The notes beneath the pieces are model-generated. The model saw nothing but the letters and a program-made list of their open reading frames with translations. It did not search any database and was not told the DNA's origin. Both the position numbers and the translations under genes were made by a program. DNA of 64,000 nt, from the NCBI RefSeq assembly GCF_001638985.1, contig NW_017265140.1, positions 1,488,001 through 1,552,000 on the forward strand. The letters run 5' to 3'. Below are positions 1 through 10,899 of this stretch, one piece after another; the stretch's first letter is position 1; each line of letters begins with the position of its first letter. This DNA is from Phycomyces blakesleeanus NRRL 1555(-). Taxonomy: Eukaryota > Mucoromycota > Mucoromycetes > Mucorales > Phycomycetaceae.

Positions 1-101
1 CTTCTTCTTCTTCTTCTTTTCTTTATTACACTTCTTTACTACAAAAGAGAAAGAATAGAAAATGTACCTCTTTATTTTCTTGTTTCAAAAATAATAATAA
101 C

Positions 102-132
<31 letters not shown>

Positions 133-271
133 TTAAATAATTTTTAATTGTATTTTTATTGTTACAACTCCAAAAGTCACATAGGATTTTTTTTTATATA
201 TATATACCTTTCTTTTTTTTTCTTCTTCTTTTGTACACATCATTTATTTATATCAGTTGTCTTGTTTATAA
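1..271. other. AT-rich upstream region of the CCDC174-like gene
   Basis: This stretch holds (CTT)n, (AAT)n and poly-A/T tracts and a short TA run. It is the presumed promoter and 5' leader of the gene starting at 272. No other coding sequence was seen. Confidence 0.5.
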
Positions 272-390
272 ATGCCACCAAAACCAGCTATTGAAATCAG
301 TGCTTCAACTGTAATTACTTCTCACGATTGACTGTTAATGCTGTTATATACAAAATTATCAACATAATGATTAGCATCATAACAAATGAG

Positions 391-421
<31 letters not shown>

Positions 422-1542
422 TTCTTTTGGTAGGTATTTGATCTCAAGGCTCAACTTGCGCAACACACTGAACAATTTGAACGAGGAAGATCAGGTGGTA
501 AACAAGTATCTGCAGCAACAAGAAGAAGTGATAAGGTGAGAATGGGAGTAGAAGCTTTGAAGTAATTGTATTAATCAATCCTCATTTTGTTTTTTAACTA
601 TATTTAAATATATATATATATGTATGTATATGTATAGAAACCAACTGTTTGGGCTAGACAAAATAAAGGTGTTTCAAGTAGATCAGAACGAGATGCACCT
701 GTACTAGAGGCAGTCGAGTCTGATGTTTTGATGAAGAGTCGAGAAGCTTTGGAACGTAAAGCAAGACTGTACGATCAAATGAGTCGGCAAGTGAATCCGA
801 ATGATGAGGATGAAGATATATTGATTGACTTTGATCGCAAGTACTGGCAACAAGTATATAAAATATAAAATATATTTACGCATAAAAAAAGTTAAAAGAA
901 AAATAAAATTGTACTGAGTATTGAATGTATGTACATGTTTTTCTTGTGTAGCGCGAGATGAATACTACTAGACAACCGAAACGAAAAGACAGAAAGGACG
1001 ATGAAGAAGACGATCCTTGGGTTGAGCATGAGGATGAGTTTGGTCGTACACGGGTAATCCGAAGAAGTCAAATACCGTCACGATCGCCTTCTCCTATACG
1101 ATCACGATCACGATCACGATCACGATCACGATCACGGTCTCGTTCACGTTCACGTTCTCCTGGAAACTTTATTCCAAGAGATCCAAACCAACTTGCTGAT
1201 CGATCCAATATACTACATTATGAAGCTGACCGAGAGATCCGAACCAAGGGAGTGGGCTTTTACACGTTTTCAAAGGACGAAGAGGGACGTGAGGAGCAGT
1301 TGGAGCGGCTGAATGCGCTGCGAAGGGAGACCGAAGAGGCCCGGAGGAATGCACAGAGTGTGGCGTCCAAGCGAAAGGCGATAATGGCGCGTAATGCACA
1401 AAAGATTCATGCAAGACGAGCAGCCATACAAGGGAAATCGACACCGACTGACAAGGATGATGACAAAGATAATAATAATATTAGGGTTAATGAGGATAGT
1501 GTGACTGAATTTTTGCGGTCCGTGCGAAGGAAGATTGAATGA
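272..1542 (+). CDS. CCDC174: CCDC174-like coiled-coil protein with an internal RS repeat
   Basis: Four exons (272-310, 434-535, 638-853, 952-1542) with GT-AG introns join in frame to give 315 aa. The N-terminus (ISAST, then VFDLKAQLAQ) and the KPTVWARQNKGVSSR block match the CCDC174 family. So do the acidic DPWVEHEDEFGRTR segment and the C-terminal GVGFYTFSKDEEGREEQLERL helix. Human CCDC174 is a nuclear protein reported to associate with the exon-junction-complex helicase eIF4A3, so an RNA-related nuclear role is inferred. Between the DEFGRTR motif and the GVGFYTF region lies a tract of about nine RS dipeptides encoded by a cgatca-type hexamer repeat; RS tracts are typical of splicing factors. 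The start at 272 is the only ATG that gives the family N-terminus. The gene converges on the APSES gene downstream. Confidence 0.88.
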
Positions 1543-2175
1543 TGTACAAATATACTTTATGTATTAAATTTTTATTTTAATATTCCTGTCAAGTACATTA
1601 CATTACCAAATACATTGTCAATTATGATTTACAATTTTTTTTTTCTCTCTCTCTCTCTTTATTTTATATAATCAAGGTAAACATTTTTATTTTTATTTTT
1701 ATTTTGTATATATATATTTATTTATTATAGACAAGGACAAGGATAAAGTGAGAGAAAGAATAAGAATATTAGTAATATATAAAAAAAAAAGGGGGGGGGG
1801 ATTGTATTTTTTGTGGTTTAAAAATATCTACCAGAAATACTTGTGCATATATAAAATAGAATAGAATAGAATAGAATAGACAATTGGACAAGTTGGATAG
1901 ATATATAGAATAAATAAAAGCGAAATAACAGAGTAAGAGAAAATAAAGTACATTGAAATAAAGTAAAGTAAAAGAAGTGTATGTAAAGAAGAAGGAGAAG
2001 AAGAAGAGGTCTGTTTTTTTTTGTTTTTTTTTTTTTTAGTTGGTTGGTTGATGATCATTTTTGGTGTTGATTAATTTTTTTTGTAAAGAATAAAAAAAAA
2101 AAAAAAAAAGAGGAAAAGAGGGGGTAATGAAAATCATATATGTATTGTTATTTTTAAAATAAATAAAAAATAAAA
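1543..2175. repeat. Convergent 3' intergenic region with simple repeats
   Basis: This is low-complexity DNA between two convergent genes. It has a (TAGAA)n run near 1856-1881, (CT)n near 1643, a poly-G run near 1791 and long poly-A/T. It presumably holds both 3' UTRs. No gene was seen. Confidence 0.6.
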
Positions 2176-3532
2176 TTAATTGACCACATTCTCTTCTTGA
2201 ATTGGTTGCCAAATGATTCGAAAGTCTTGGGTGTCAACGACGACTTGGTGAGGGACAGAGTCTGGGACAGAATAGAGAGTGTTTCTGGCTGCGTTCTGGG
2301 ACATGCAGTAGAGAATGATGGATGCATTGATGCGTTCGAGTGTTTCTGGGTCACCTGATGCGAGCGGTTCGTTCGGCAGGTCGCCGAGATGAGACCAATC
2401 GATGTCCACAATAGGCAAGATGCGAGGGGTAGAAGAGCACCTGAGGGTGTTATTAGAGTTGTGATGGATGTGGTTTGTGTTGTTGGTGCTTATTGAGCTG
2501 GTTGATGATGTTGAGGTTGATGAGCTGTAGATTGGAGCTAGGACTGGACCTGAATGTTTGAGAATATCTGGGTATGGCCAGTCAAAGGATTGTGGTTGAT
2601 AATGACGGGGGAATGTTGGGGACGGGGTTGTATTTGGGCTCTGGGAGTCTCGATCGAAGAGATCATCGGGGTCATCGAGAAAGGATGATAGAGAGAGTGG
2701 GGATTGGTGGGAGAGGGTTGGGGATGGTTGGTTGAGTAGACGGGAGAGGGACATTGATGAGGCGACTCTGGTGTTGTCCTGGCTTGAGGGTTGATAAGCC
2801 AAGAGGATTGTTTGATCTTTAGAGTGTTTTGGAGATCCTGGTTGAGTATTGGAGTGAATGGAATTTGAAATTGCTGGATTTGATGATTTTCGGGGAGCTA
2901 GTAAGACTGGTTTGTCACGGGATGCACGTCGCATGTAGTCGCGTTTGTAAGGGTGGCTGGATTGGCGCATGGTTGTGACCCGGGATGATGATGTTGGACG
3001 GTTAAAGGTGCTGTTTGGGTCGAGCAAGAGACAGCCGTACTGGGGGTGATCTGGCTCCAGACACTGGTCGACGAATCTGGCGCCGAATACTGGGACGAGT
3101 TCCTTGCGTACATGGAATGCGGTGCGTTTGCAGAGTATGAGGGCAAATTCGTAAGGAATCCAGGTGCCTTGGATCTTGAGGAATCCACCCCGGATTTTCT
3201 TTACTCGCAGATCAGGATTGGAGTCGACCATCTTGACGATGTCAGCCTTTGAGTTATTCAAGGATTTCCAGATTCCTGTAAAGAACACATAACCGGTTTC
3301 TCTATCCCACATTATTGGTTGACCGTTGATCATGTATTCATAGACTACATAAAGTTAATCAATTGAACTGGCATTAATACAGAATTTATTTAAACAAGAG
3401 AGATGTACCAGGAATGTATCCACGAGGATCAAGAGAGGTAGAGTATTTGGCCTTCTTGACCTTGACTGGCACCTGAACGTGGCATCCAAAGGGACGGAAG
3501 CGGGGTGAATCGTTGGGGTCCATGGTGTCCAT
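2176..3532 (-). CDS. APSES/KilA-N type DNA-binding transcription regulator
   Basis: Two exons (3532-3409 and 3344-2176, GT-AG intron) give 430 aa. Residues about 40-135 form an APSES/KilA-N domain. The segment YEYMINGQPIMWDRETGYVF is followed by TGIWKSL, KADIVKMVDSNPDL, RGGFLKIQGTWIPYEFA and RKELVPVFG. The IQGTWIPYE element is the conserved core of this fungal DNA-binding fold. I read it as the Xbp1-like subgroup of filamentous fungi rather than StuA, because of the IWKSL...KADIVKM pattern. The rest is Ser/Pro/Thr-rich, with Ser-Thr and Asn-His runs and a predicted disordered tail. No ankyrin repeats are present, so it is not an Mbp1/Swi6 type. Nuclear function is inferred. The start at 3532 is chosen because the upstream exon supplies the first strand of the domain. 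Confidence 0.82.
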
Positions 3533-5593
3533 TTTGATTCAAAAGGAGGTGAAAAAAAAAAGCGAATATTAAATTATTAAATTATTTATTTTTTTAAAAG
3601 AAAAAAAAAAGAAAAAGGTTTTTATTTTATTTTATTTTATTTTATTTTATTTTATTTTATATGTTGTTTATACGCAAGAAAATAAAAATAAAATAGATAA
3701 ATGAAAGGCAGGGAAGTTAAAATAAATAAATAAAAAAGAAAGTTGTTTTTTGTTTTATTTTTTATTTTTATTTTTTGTGTACAGTGTACAGTGTACAGTG
3801 TATACGTGTACGTGTGTTTATTAAGAAAGAGAGAAAGACAAGAACAAGAACAAGAACAAGAACAAGAACAAGAACAAAATAATCCAAAAAAATAATAAAA
3901 AATAATCAAGAACAAGGGAAAAAAAATTTATAAAAAAAAAAGGGGGGGGGAGGAAGGGAATAAGTGAATTAAGGGGGTGGTGGGATGAGAAATAAAATAA
4001 AAGAGAGAAAGATGATAGTGTTTGTTTGGTTGGTTAGTAGCTTTTTTGGGGGGGTTTTTTTTTTTGTGTTTGTTGTGCTTGTAGTGTTTGTAATGTTTGT
4101 AGTGTTTGTGGGGGAGTGAAGGATAATATTGAGGATTTTGAAGGGATGAAGAATTGTGATTTGATTTGATTTGATTTTATAATACACTCTATATACAAAC
4201 ACACACAATATATATATATATATATATATATATGTCTTTATTTATTTATGCAAAAAGGGGACGATAGCAACACCAAACAAAATAAAATAAAATTATAAGC
4301 ATGTACAAATATATACACTACACAAACACAGTTACAACAGGCACATAAATATATATAAAAATATATAACATATAGTTTATGTGTAACAAAGAGATAGACA
4401 ACCGAGAAACCATTTGACCCATTCGACAAACAAATTGATTAACTGACATTGAGAGAGAGAGAGAGAGAGAGAAGGAGAGAGAGAGAGAGAAATGTTAATT
4501 TATGCTGTTTTGGAGAATGTGACGCGCTCATCTTAATCCACAATGTCGATCACTAACGCAAAACAAATAAAAAAAAAACAAACATATATATTATTATTAT
4601 TGATGCCATTAATTTGATTTGATTTGATTTGATTTGATTTTTATACTTATTGTCGAATTCCAATCGGCAAGAGAATGCTGGCAAGGTTCAAAAGTGGCCT
4701 GTGTCTTTTATGCACAGTGCACAGTGTGTACAAAATGTACAATGTGTATAGAGTAGGCAGGTAAGCAGCCAATCGACTATAAAACCAAATAACACTAATA
4801 TTCATCAATCCATTCTATCTCTTCTCAATCACACTGTCCTACCCCCTCATTTTCTTTCTTTTCTTTGTTTGTTTGCGGGGTCAAGCCATCAAATACAAGT
4901 CAAATAAGTCCAGCCAAAAAGTTTTGCCAGTCAATCTATGTTTTATTTATTTATTTAAAAAATAAAAATGTCCTCGACATCTTCTGACTCCCCCCCCCCC
5001 TTTAAATTTTTTATTTTTTATTTTCTTGCTGATATTCTCGACTAAAATAAATAAATAAATAATTTATTATTCTAAAGACAACTAGATAAAAACAAACAAT
5101 AGAAAGACAACAACATAATGTATTCTCTGATGTGATTGTCCCGGGAAAACCAGGCACGTGCCCTAAAAGAATAAAACTAATAAACATTTTTATCTATTCT
5201 TTTAATCACAATATTCAAGGCTGATCAATACAATAAAACATAAAAAATAAAATAAAAAGTGGTCCATGCTCAAAATACAACTCGATTTGATTTTGATTTT
5301 GATTTAGATTTAATAAGCACAACATCTCGAGACCTCTTTTTTATTCAAATCATTTATTAGATTAATAAAATCATATAAAATCATAACATAACATAACATA
5401 ACATAACATTCCCCCCTCTTTCTTTATTTGGGTGGTGATTCTGAACATCGGACCCCGTGTCTCCGAAAGGTTCACATCACCGAGATAATTATGACGAAAA
5501 TGGTTATATTTTGATGCACAGAAAACAAAGAATACAAAATAAAATATTTATTTATTTATTTATTTATTTATTTATTTCCTAGCAGCAATCTTA
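3533..5593. repeat. Intergenic region rich in simple repeats
   Basis: Two kilobases without a gene. Visible arrays include (ATTTT)n at about 3620-3661, (ACAGTGT)n near 3780-3800, (AACAAG)n at about 3838-3877, (GA)n near 4451-4492, (GATTT)n near 4615-4640, (CATAA)n near 5386-5409 and (TTTA)n near 5545-5577. Open frames here read through these arrays and are not believable genes. Confidence 0.7.
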
Positions 5594-5718
5594 CGGGGAC
5601 AACATTTTCAGGATGGGGCACTACCTTTTTTTTGCCGGACTAATTCGTTGTGACCACTTGTCCGAGGTCCGAGGTGTTTTCTCCAATCCTTCAGGGCAAA
5701 ACGATGTGTCCTGAAATT
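5594..5718 (+). repeat. Left terminal inverted repeat of the MULE
   Basis: It begins GGGGACAACATTTTCAGG and continues through CCGGACTAATTCGTTGTGAC to about 5718. It matches the inverted right end at about 10195-10275. It also matches a diverged copy at about 52224-52350, which shares TCTGACCAC/TGTGACCAC, CTAATCCTTCAGGG/CCAATCCTTCAGGG and ATGTGTCC. Confidence 0.75.
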
Positions 5719-5767
5719 CCTAATCCATTTAAATATAAAACCTTCTTTTCTATTCTATACTCAAAAG

Positions 5768-8426
5768 GCGATCAATGAAGAGGATAATGTCAGCCATAAG
5801 TTGTATGTGAATGACATCAACAATATCAAGGCTGCTTTTGCTCGTGCTACTGCTTCCACTTCTCAGGATGCAGGTACTGAACTCGTTAAAACCATGGAAG
5901 CTAAGGGATATCTTGTACGCTATGACGCTAGCAAATATGGATCTCTTGAAAGAGTATTTTTCTCACACCCAAAGATGCTAGAAAGAGCTCATCGCTTCCC
6001 AGAAGTCATGCCCATCGATGCCACCTACTCAAACAATAATTTGGAAATGCCTCTTGTATGCGTGGAAGGTGTCCATAACCTTGGGGGAGACACTCTTAAA
6101 TCGTTTCCCATTGCCTTTGCCTGGATTTCAAATGAGAAACAAGAGACCTACATTTGGTTCCTTGAGCAGCTCAAGACATTTGTTTTTGAAAACAAGAAAA
6201 GCAGTTCTCTATTTGTAACAGACAAATGTATGGCCTTAATGAATGCACTTGACATTGCATTCCCAAAAAATGTCAAATTGTTATGCTACTGGCATATGTT
6301 GAATAGCATTGAAAAAGTCTTCGCTGGAAAACTCAAGTCAGTTGCAGAGAAAGAGGTCCTTATGGAGTATATGAACTCCATGATTCACAGCAGTACCATA
6401 AGGGATTTCGAGGTTGCGTTGATGAAGTTCAATGCAGTATCTTCTGGTTGCGAAGTAGACGAAGGAGGGTCCAAGGTAGATGCATCGGTTTACTTTGCCG
6501 AAAGATGGATAAAGTGCCAGGAGAAGTGGGCAGGATACCTGACCAGCCAGCAAATGCATTTTGGGTGTACAACTACCCAGAGAATCGAGAGCGCACACCA
6601 AGCTTTGAAAAGAGGGATATCAGCAATTTCGTCTTTGGGGCTTGCATTTGAAGCTATCAACTCCTATGTAGACAGGCTCGAAAGAGACTTCAATGCTATA
6701 AAAATCAGGGAATCGACAACTGTTGATGTCTTGGTTGGCCGCAACAAGCAGCTTTCCAGGCTTTTTATGAAAGTCTCTAAGAGAGCATTGCTTGTTATTA
6801 ATCAAGAACTTTGATTGATTAATAGAGACAATGAATTTTGTCATTGCAAAAACAGGTTTGAGTTCGGCTTGCCCTGCAAACACTTGCTGCCAGCTGGAAG
6901 GGAGCTCACTCTTGATGATGTTCTAGAAAGATGGATCATAAACCCTGTTCTAAAAGAGACATCTTTCGAAGAAAGTTGTACAGCGCACGTAATTGCCGAG
7001 AGGCCAGAAGAGTGGATGCAAGAGATTGTAAAGCTTGAGGCTCTTTTCCGCTCTTATGAGGGCAGCCAGCAAGTGGCCAACCTCCTTCAAAAGATCAAGA
7101 AGGTTACTTCTGAATTCGAAGGCAAAACTGGGCACCCTTCGATTAACTTTCAAGCCCCAGAAAAAATTAAATATCCTGGCAGAAGAAAGGGTGGTGCACG
7201 TCCCAAATACCTTCCCAAAGACTTTGGTCGGGCAAACTGGAGGAAGATCAGTGTTTCGTCTGGTCATGTAAGATAAAATATAACATAACAAAGTACTAAT
7301 ATGTATCTTGAAATACTAGGCTGGCCTTAAGGCAATGGTTAGACTGAGAGCTAAAATGAGGGAGGGAAAGCCTGCAGCTACACAAAAAACAAAAAACAAC
7401 AAAAAACAAAACAAAAGCAAAAAAGAGCCTCTCGACCTAAGTAAGATGCTTTTTTATTTTACATATAATTGAGTTTATGAAAAAGAATCTTGTCATATAT
7501 TTACATACATTTTTTAGTCGATGCTACCAAAAACAAAATAAAACAAATTAAAAAAGAGCCTCTCGACCCAGGTAATATGTGCTTTTATTTTATAGTGTAA
7601 TTGAATCCATAAAGAGAAATATCGTTGTATACTTATATGCTCTTTAGTCGATGCCACAAAAGAAATAGGGTTTAAAAGACCCGCTACAGCTCAAGAAGAT
7701 TACCAATATGACTATCGCACCTCTGTTGGCAAGAGGGTTAAATTCCAGCCCGGTTTTCCTGTCTCTCATGAGATAGTCGATGACGTTAAGGTTGGGTTTA
7801 ACCCTACTGCTGATGGATGGTGTGGTTTTCGGGTCCTTGCCCATTTGATCTATAAAGATCAAGAAAAGTTCCCTCTTGTGAAAAGAGATATGCTTGCTAC
7901 CCTTCCAAAATACAGCAGTATTTACGCTAGCACGTTTGGAACCGATGTCAAGCAATCAGAAGACATTATAAAGCATGGTTCTGATCTCTGCATCACCAAC
8001 TCCAACTCCAACTTCATCCCAGCGTGTTTAGATGCCAGTATGTGGTTTAGCACATCCGACTGTGCTCAACTAGCTGCGGACACCTATAAGCGACCAGTCT
8101 ACGTCTACTCAGACAACCCCAACACCCCTTCCGTATCGTTCCTTCCCTTCACCCTTCCCAAAAACATATCAAAACATCAACAACCTCTGATTTTCAATCA
8201 TGTTAACAATAACCACTGGACAACAGTACACCTCTCCCGCAATGTCTCAAGGAAATGGCCAACCATTCCTGAGTTATTCTTTTTGGGTTGTGTCAGAAAC
8301 CAGATTCCCGACAACTTTGATACTTACTGGAACAAGTTTAAAGAGTTCAATAAGTATGATCGTAGAAATGCGATGTTCTCTTTTCTTTCCGATCAAGAGG
8401 AACATGTTGATCTCACTATAACATAA
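5768..8426 (+). pseudogene. MULE transposase with SWIM finger and OTU-like protease domain, interrupted by a stop codon
   Basis: Inferred exons are 5768-7267, 7320-7440, 7518-7571 and 7648-8426; phases join cleanly. The transposase core shows PIDATYSNNN (first Asp), FVTDKCMALMNAL (second Asp), LLCYWHMLNSI and RIESAHQALK (likely catalytic Glu). An in-frame TGA at 6812-6814 interrupts the frame. It is followed directly by the SWIM zinc finger FCHCKNRFEFGLPCKHL (CxCx9CxH). A Lys-rich linker leads to an OTU-like cysteine protease domain with ADGWCGFRVLAHL (nucleophile Cys) and NNHWTTVHL (His). MULE-SWIM-OTU fusions are known in eukaryotic Mutator-like elements. The first exon appears to start at a splice acceptor, and the N-terminal DNA-binding region usual in MULEs is not visible. 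The stop could be a real inactivating mutation or, less likely, a recoding site. Confidence 0.78.
7408..7660 (+). repeat. Tandem exon-intron duplication inside the MULE gene
   Basis: Two adjacent copies of about 130 bp each contain AAAAAAGAGCCTCTCGACC, a donor site, an AT-rich intron, a TTTAG acceptor and TCGATGC(T/C)AC. Translated, the copies give KKEPLDL-IDATKNK and KKEPLDP-VDATKEI, and both splice in the same phase. The intron sequences have diverged more than the exon parts. Confidence 0.7.
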
Positions 8427-9733
8427 TCTTTTTTTTTTTACCTTTATAAATCTTATCAATCTGTTTCTTTGCGTCAACATAAGCTATCTATCACTTGTGG
8501 GTTAAATGACTCTCCGCTCTGTTTTTTCATAGAAATCATTCGTGGGAAGTACTTTACCCTACGAGTTACACATATATCCAGCGAATTAAAAAGCATAAAT
8601 GTCGGGTGGTGTTACACAGATAGAGCCAAACTATCTTCGAATATGTTATATTATGCATTTGCATCTATTTATTTCATCAATTCAAGACTTGGCTCTCTAT
8701 AACTTTGGATCCAAGTAGTGTATAGATATATGTATGGGTTCTAGGATTTTTAGTTGAATTGAAAGGGTCGATCATGAGAAAACTAACGTAATATCTCAAA
8801 AATTTGCTTTTTTTCAATAAAATAAAATATTGTATTTGCTTGTAGAATCACTTTTTTCTCATTTGTTTTCTATAAAACTTTTACTGGATTCATATGTTAT
8901 CTGAATATATGTAATTAAAAACTTTTTTTGGTCTTATATGAATATTTTTCATTTTTTTGTATTTTTGATAAAATATCTCATGTACATGTTGTAAGGAAAT
9001 GATAGAAAGAGTTTTTACAGAATAAATAAAAACATGAATTTTGTGAATATATATTCGCTTAACTTCTATGCAAACTTTCTTAGGCATAAACGGCTTCATT
9101 ACCTTTATATCCATTATGAAAGTTTTTGAAAAAAATGCAAATTATATGGATTATAATCTTTTCCACTTAAATCACACAAAATGAAAACATATGATTTATG
9201 TCTCAAGTTAAATCGCGAAAATATGACTCATTAGCAGCCACAGGTATGTGATTTGTTGACGGGAGCCAAATAAATCTTATATCTTACAAATACTCGATTT
9301 TAGTTACCATTTTTGTATAATAAATTGATTCTATTTTTGCTTCTTTGCCTTATAATATTATATCATAATTATAGTAAGAAGTAAACTTATTAGTGTTTAA
9401 CTATTAATTATGACTCTAAGTAGCTGTCACTTTATCTAATATATATATTTTTTAATGTAAACTACATTTATTCTACAATTATTAGATATACTTTTTAATA
9501 TATGCAAAATTAATTAATACTATATGTATTCTCAGGCATTTTTGCGACTTTGTTTTTCTTTTCTGAAGAAGATTTAGCAGTTTTTATTAGTGTTTATCTT
9601 AAATAAGTATTAACAAAAGGTAATGTTTATTACATTAAAGGATATTATAAGCCTAATAAAGTATTTAGTAAAGAAATTTCAAATTTTATAAGGTATTTTT
9701 TCAATAGGCAAGATATGAAAAGTCGTGACTTTT
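8427..9733. other. AT-rich non-coding part of the MULE
   Basis: No believable coding frame and no clear domain were seen. It probably represents 3' UTR and subterminal sequence of the element, possibly with later insertions. Confidence 0.5.
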
Positions 9734-9785
9734 GGGGGACGACGTTTCCAGGGTAGGGCACGACATTTTCTATTAGGATATAATG
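9734..9785 (+). repeat. Additional MULE-like terminal sequence in direct orientation
   Basis: GGGGGACGACGTTTCCAGGG followed by TAGGGCACGACATTTTC resembles the MULE left end at 5594. It is also inverted relative to the right end at 10275. It may mark a second, short non-autonomous element (9734-10275) nested against the OTU-bearing one. Confidence 0.55.
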
Positions 9786-10194
9786 TCTTGAAGTAACATG
9801 TTAGATAGTTTTTTATTATTCTATATATATATCAGTTAATTTATTACATATAGTATAAAACTTTAAGTATAGAATTATATATATAAAACAACGCTTTTAT
9901 ATTTAGTCAAAGCTATTTTTTTATATGAGAAGATTTTTTATTATCATTTTGCCCAAAAACAGGTCGTGCCTCCTAAAGAAGGAGAGGTATATGCCTGGAG
10001 ACAGTTTGATGAATGCAAAAAGTTTGGGAGCAATTTAGTGAGCTAATACGCATGAGTGGAGAAGGAAAAGACATAATTAAATAGAGGAAAGAAGCGTAGA
10101 AAAAGCTATTATCCTGCCTTGTATAAAAGTATCTTTATTATGATAAGTATGAATCCTTAGGGACCAGATATAATTATTTGATACCGGACAGCAA

Positions 10195-10275
10195 GTCACA
10201 ATTTGTGGTCCGGTAAAATCAAAACAACGTTTCCCATCAAAAAGGTAGTGCCCCATCCTGAAAATGCCGTCCCCC
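10195..10275 (-). repeat. Right terminal inverted repeat of the MULE
   Basis: The inverse of the left end: GGTAGTGCCCCATCCTGAAA, then ATGCCGTCCCC. GTCACAATTTGTGGTCCGG lies further inside and matches the inner part of the left repeat with mismatches. Confidence 0.72.
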
Positions 10276-10497
10276 TAATATTAGCGTTCAATTCAATTTG
10301 AAGGAGAACAACACTTTATTTTGTATTATAATACAAAATATACATATCAGACAATGACAACATTCGAAAGTTGTAATATACGATCGAGCATGTGTGTCAT
10401 ATATACATACCTTTTCTTTCTTTATTGAACCAATTAAGCTTAGTGTGACAGGCAGACCAAGGCAGACCAAAGCAAACAATCAGATTATGGTGAATAC

Positions 10498-10535
<38 letters not shown>

Positions 10536-10899
10536 AATAATAATAATAATATTTATTTACACAAGCACAAGCACAAGCACAAGCACAGGTTACATTCTTG
10601 ACCCATCTATTTATTTATTCATTTATTCATAAATACAGGCACATACATACAATTCAATTCAATTCAATGCATTCCTTGATACCCCTCCTTTTTTTTTTTT
10701 TAGTATCTACCTATCATAAATCATCAGCACCATTGAAATAATATAATAAAATATCATTTTTTTTTGTTATAGTTGCTGTCATCAATTCAATTCAATAAAT
10801 AGTCACAAATTATATCAATATTATTTTCAATATTTTTATTGGATTGGCACAAAATATTAAGATAGGGTATTGATTCTTTTTTAAACAAATAATGAACAT
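10276..10899. repeat. Intergenic region with CAA and ACAAGC arrays
   Basis: It holds (CAA)n then (TAA)n at about 10501-10551, (ACAAGC)n at about 10560-10587 and repeated CAATT. No gene was seen. The GST gene ends just to the right on the minus strand, so part of this is its 3' UTR. Confidence 0.55.

Larger units (their letters stand above)
5594..10275 (+). mobile_element. Mutator-like (MULE) DNA transposon with terminal inverted repeats
   Basis: The left end (from 5594) and the reverse complement of the right end (to 10275) share GGGGAC, a two-base difference, then CATTTTCAGGATGGGGCACT and ACCTTTTT. Weaker similarity continues inward, including CCGGAC and TTGTGAC. Between them lies one gene with a MULE transposase domain, a SWIM finger and an OTU-like domain (about 5768-8426), then about 1.8 kb of AT-rich DNA. 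I could not find a convincing 9-11 bp target-site duplication, which suggests an old or rearranged copy. A third, directly oriented terminal sequence at 9734 means the right side may be a nested or composite structure. Two defects make it probably non-autonomous: an in-frame TGA at 6812, and no room for an N-terminal DNA-binding exon. Confidence 0.8.

Noticed and set aside
3652..4208. Minus-strand open frames with CSCSCS and TNTTNIT runs
   Set aside because: They translate (AACAAG)n and similar simple repeats; no family resemblance.
5572..10290. Target-site duplication for the MULE
   Set aside because: I compared about 20 bases outside each end and found no 9-11 bp direct repeat.
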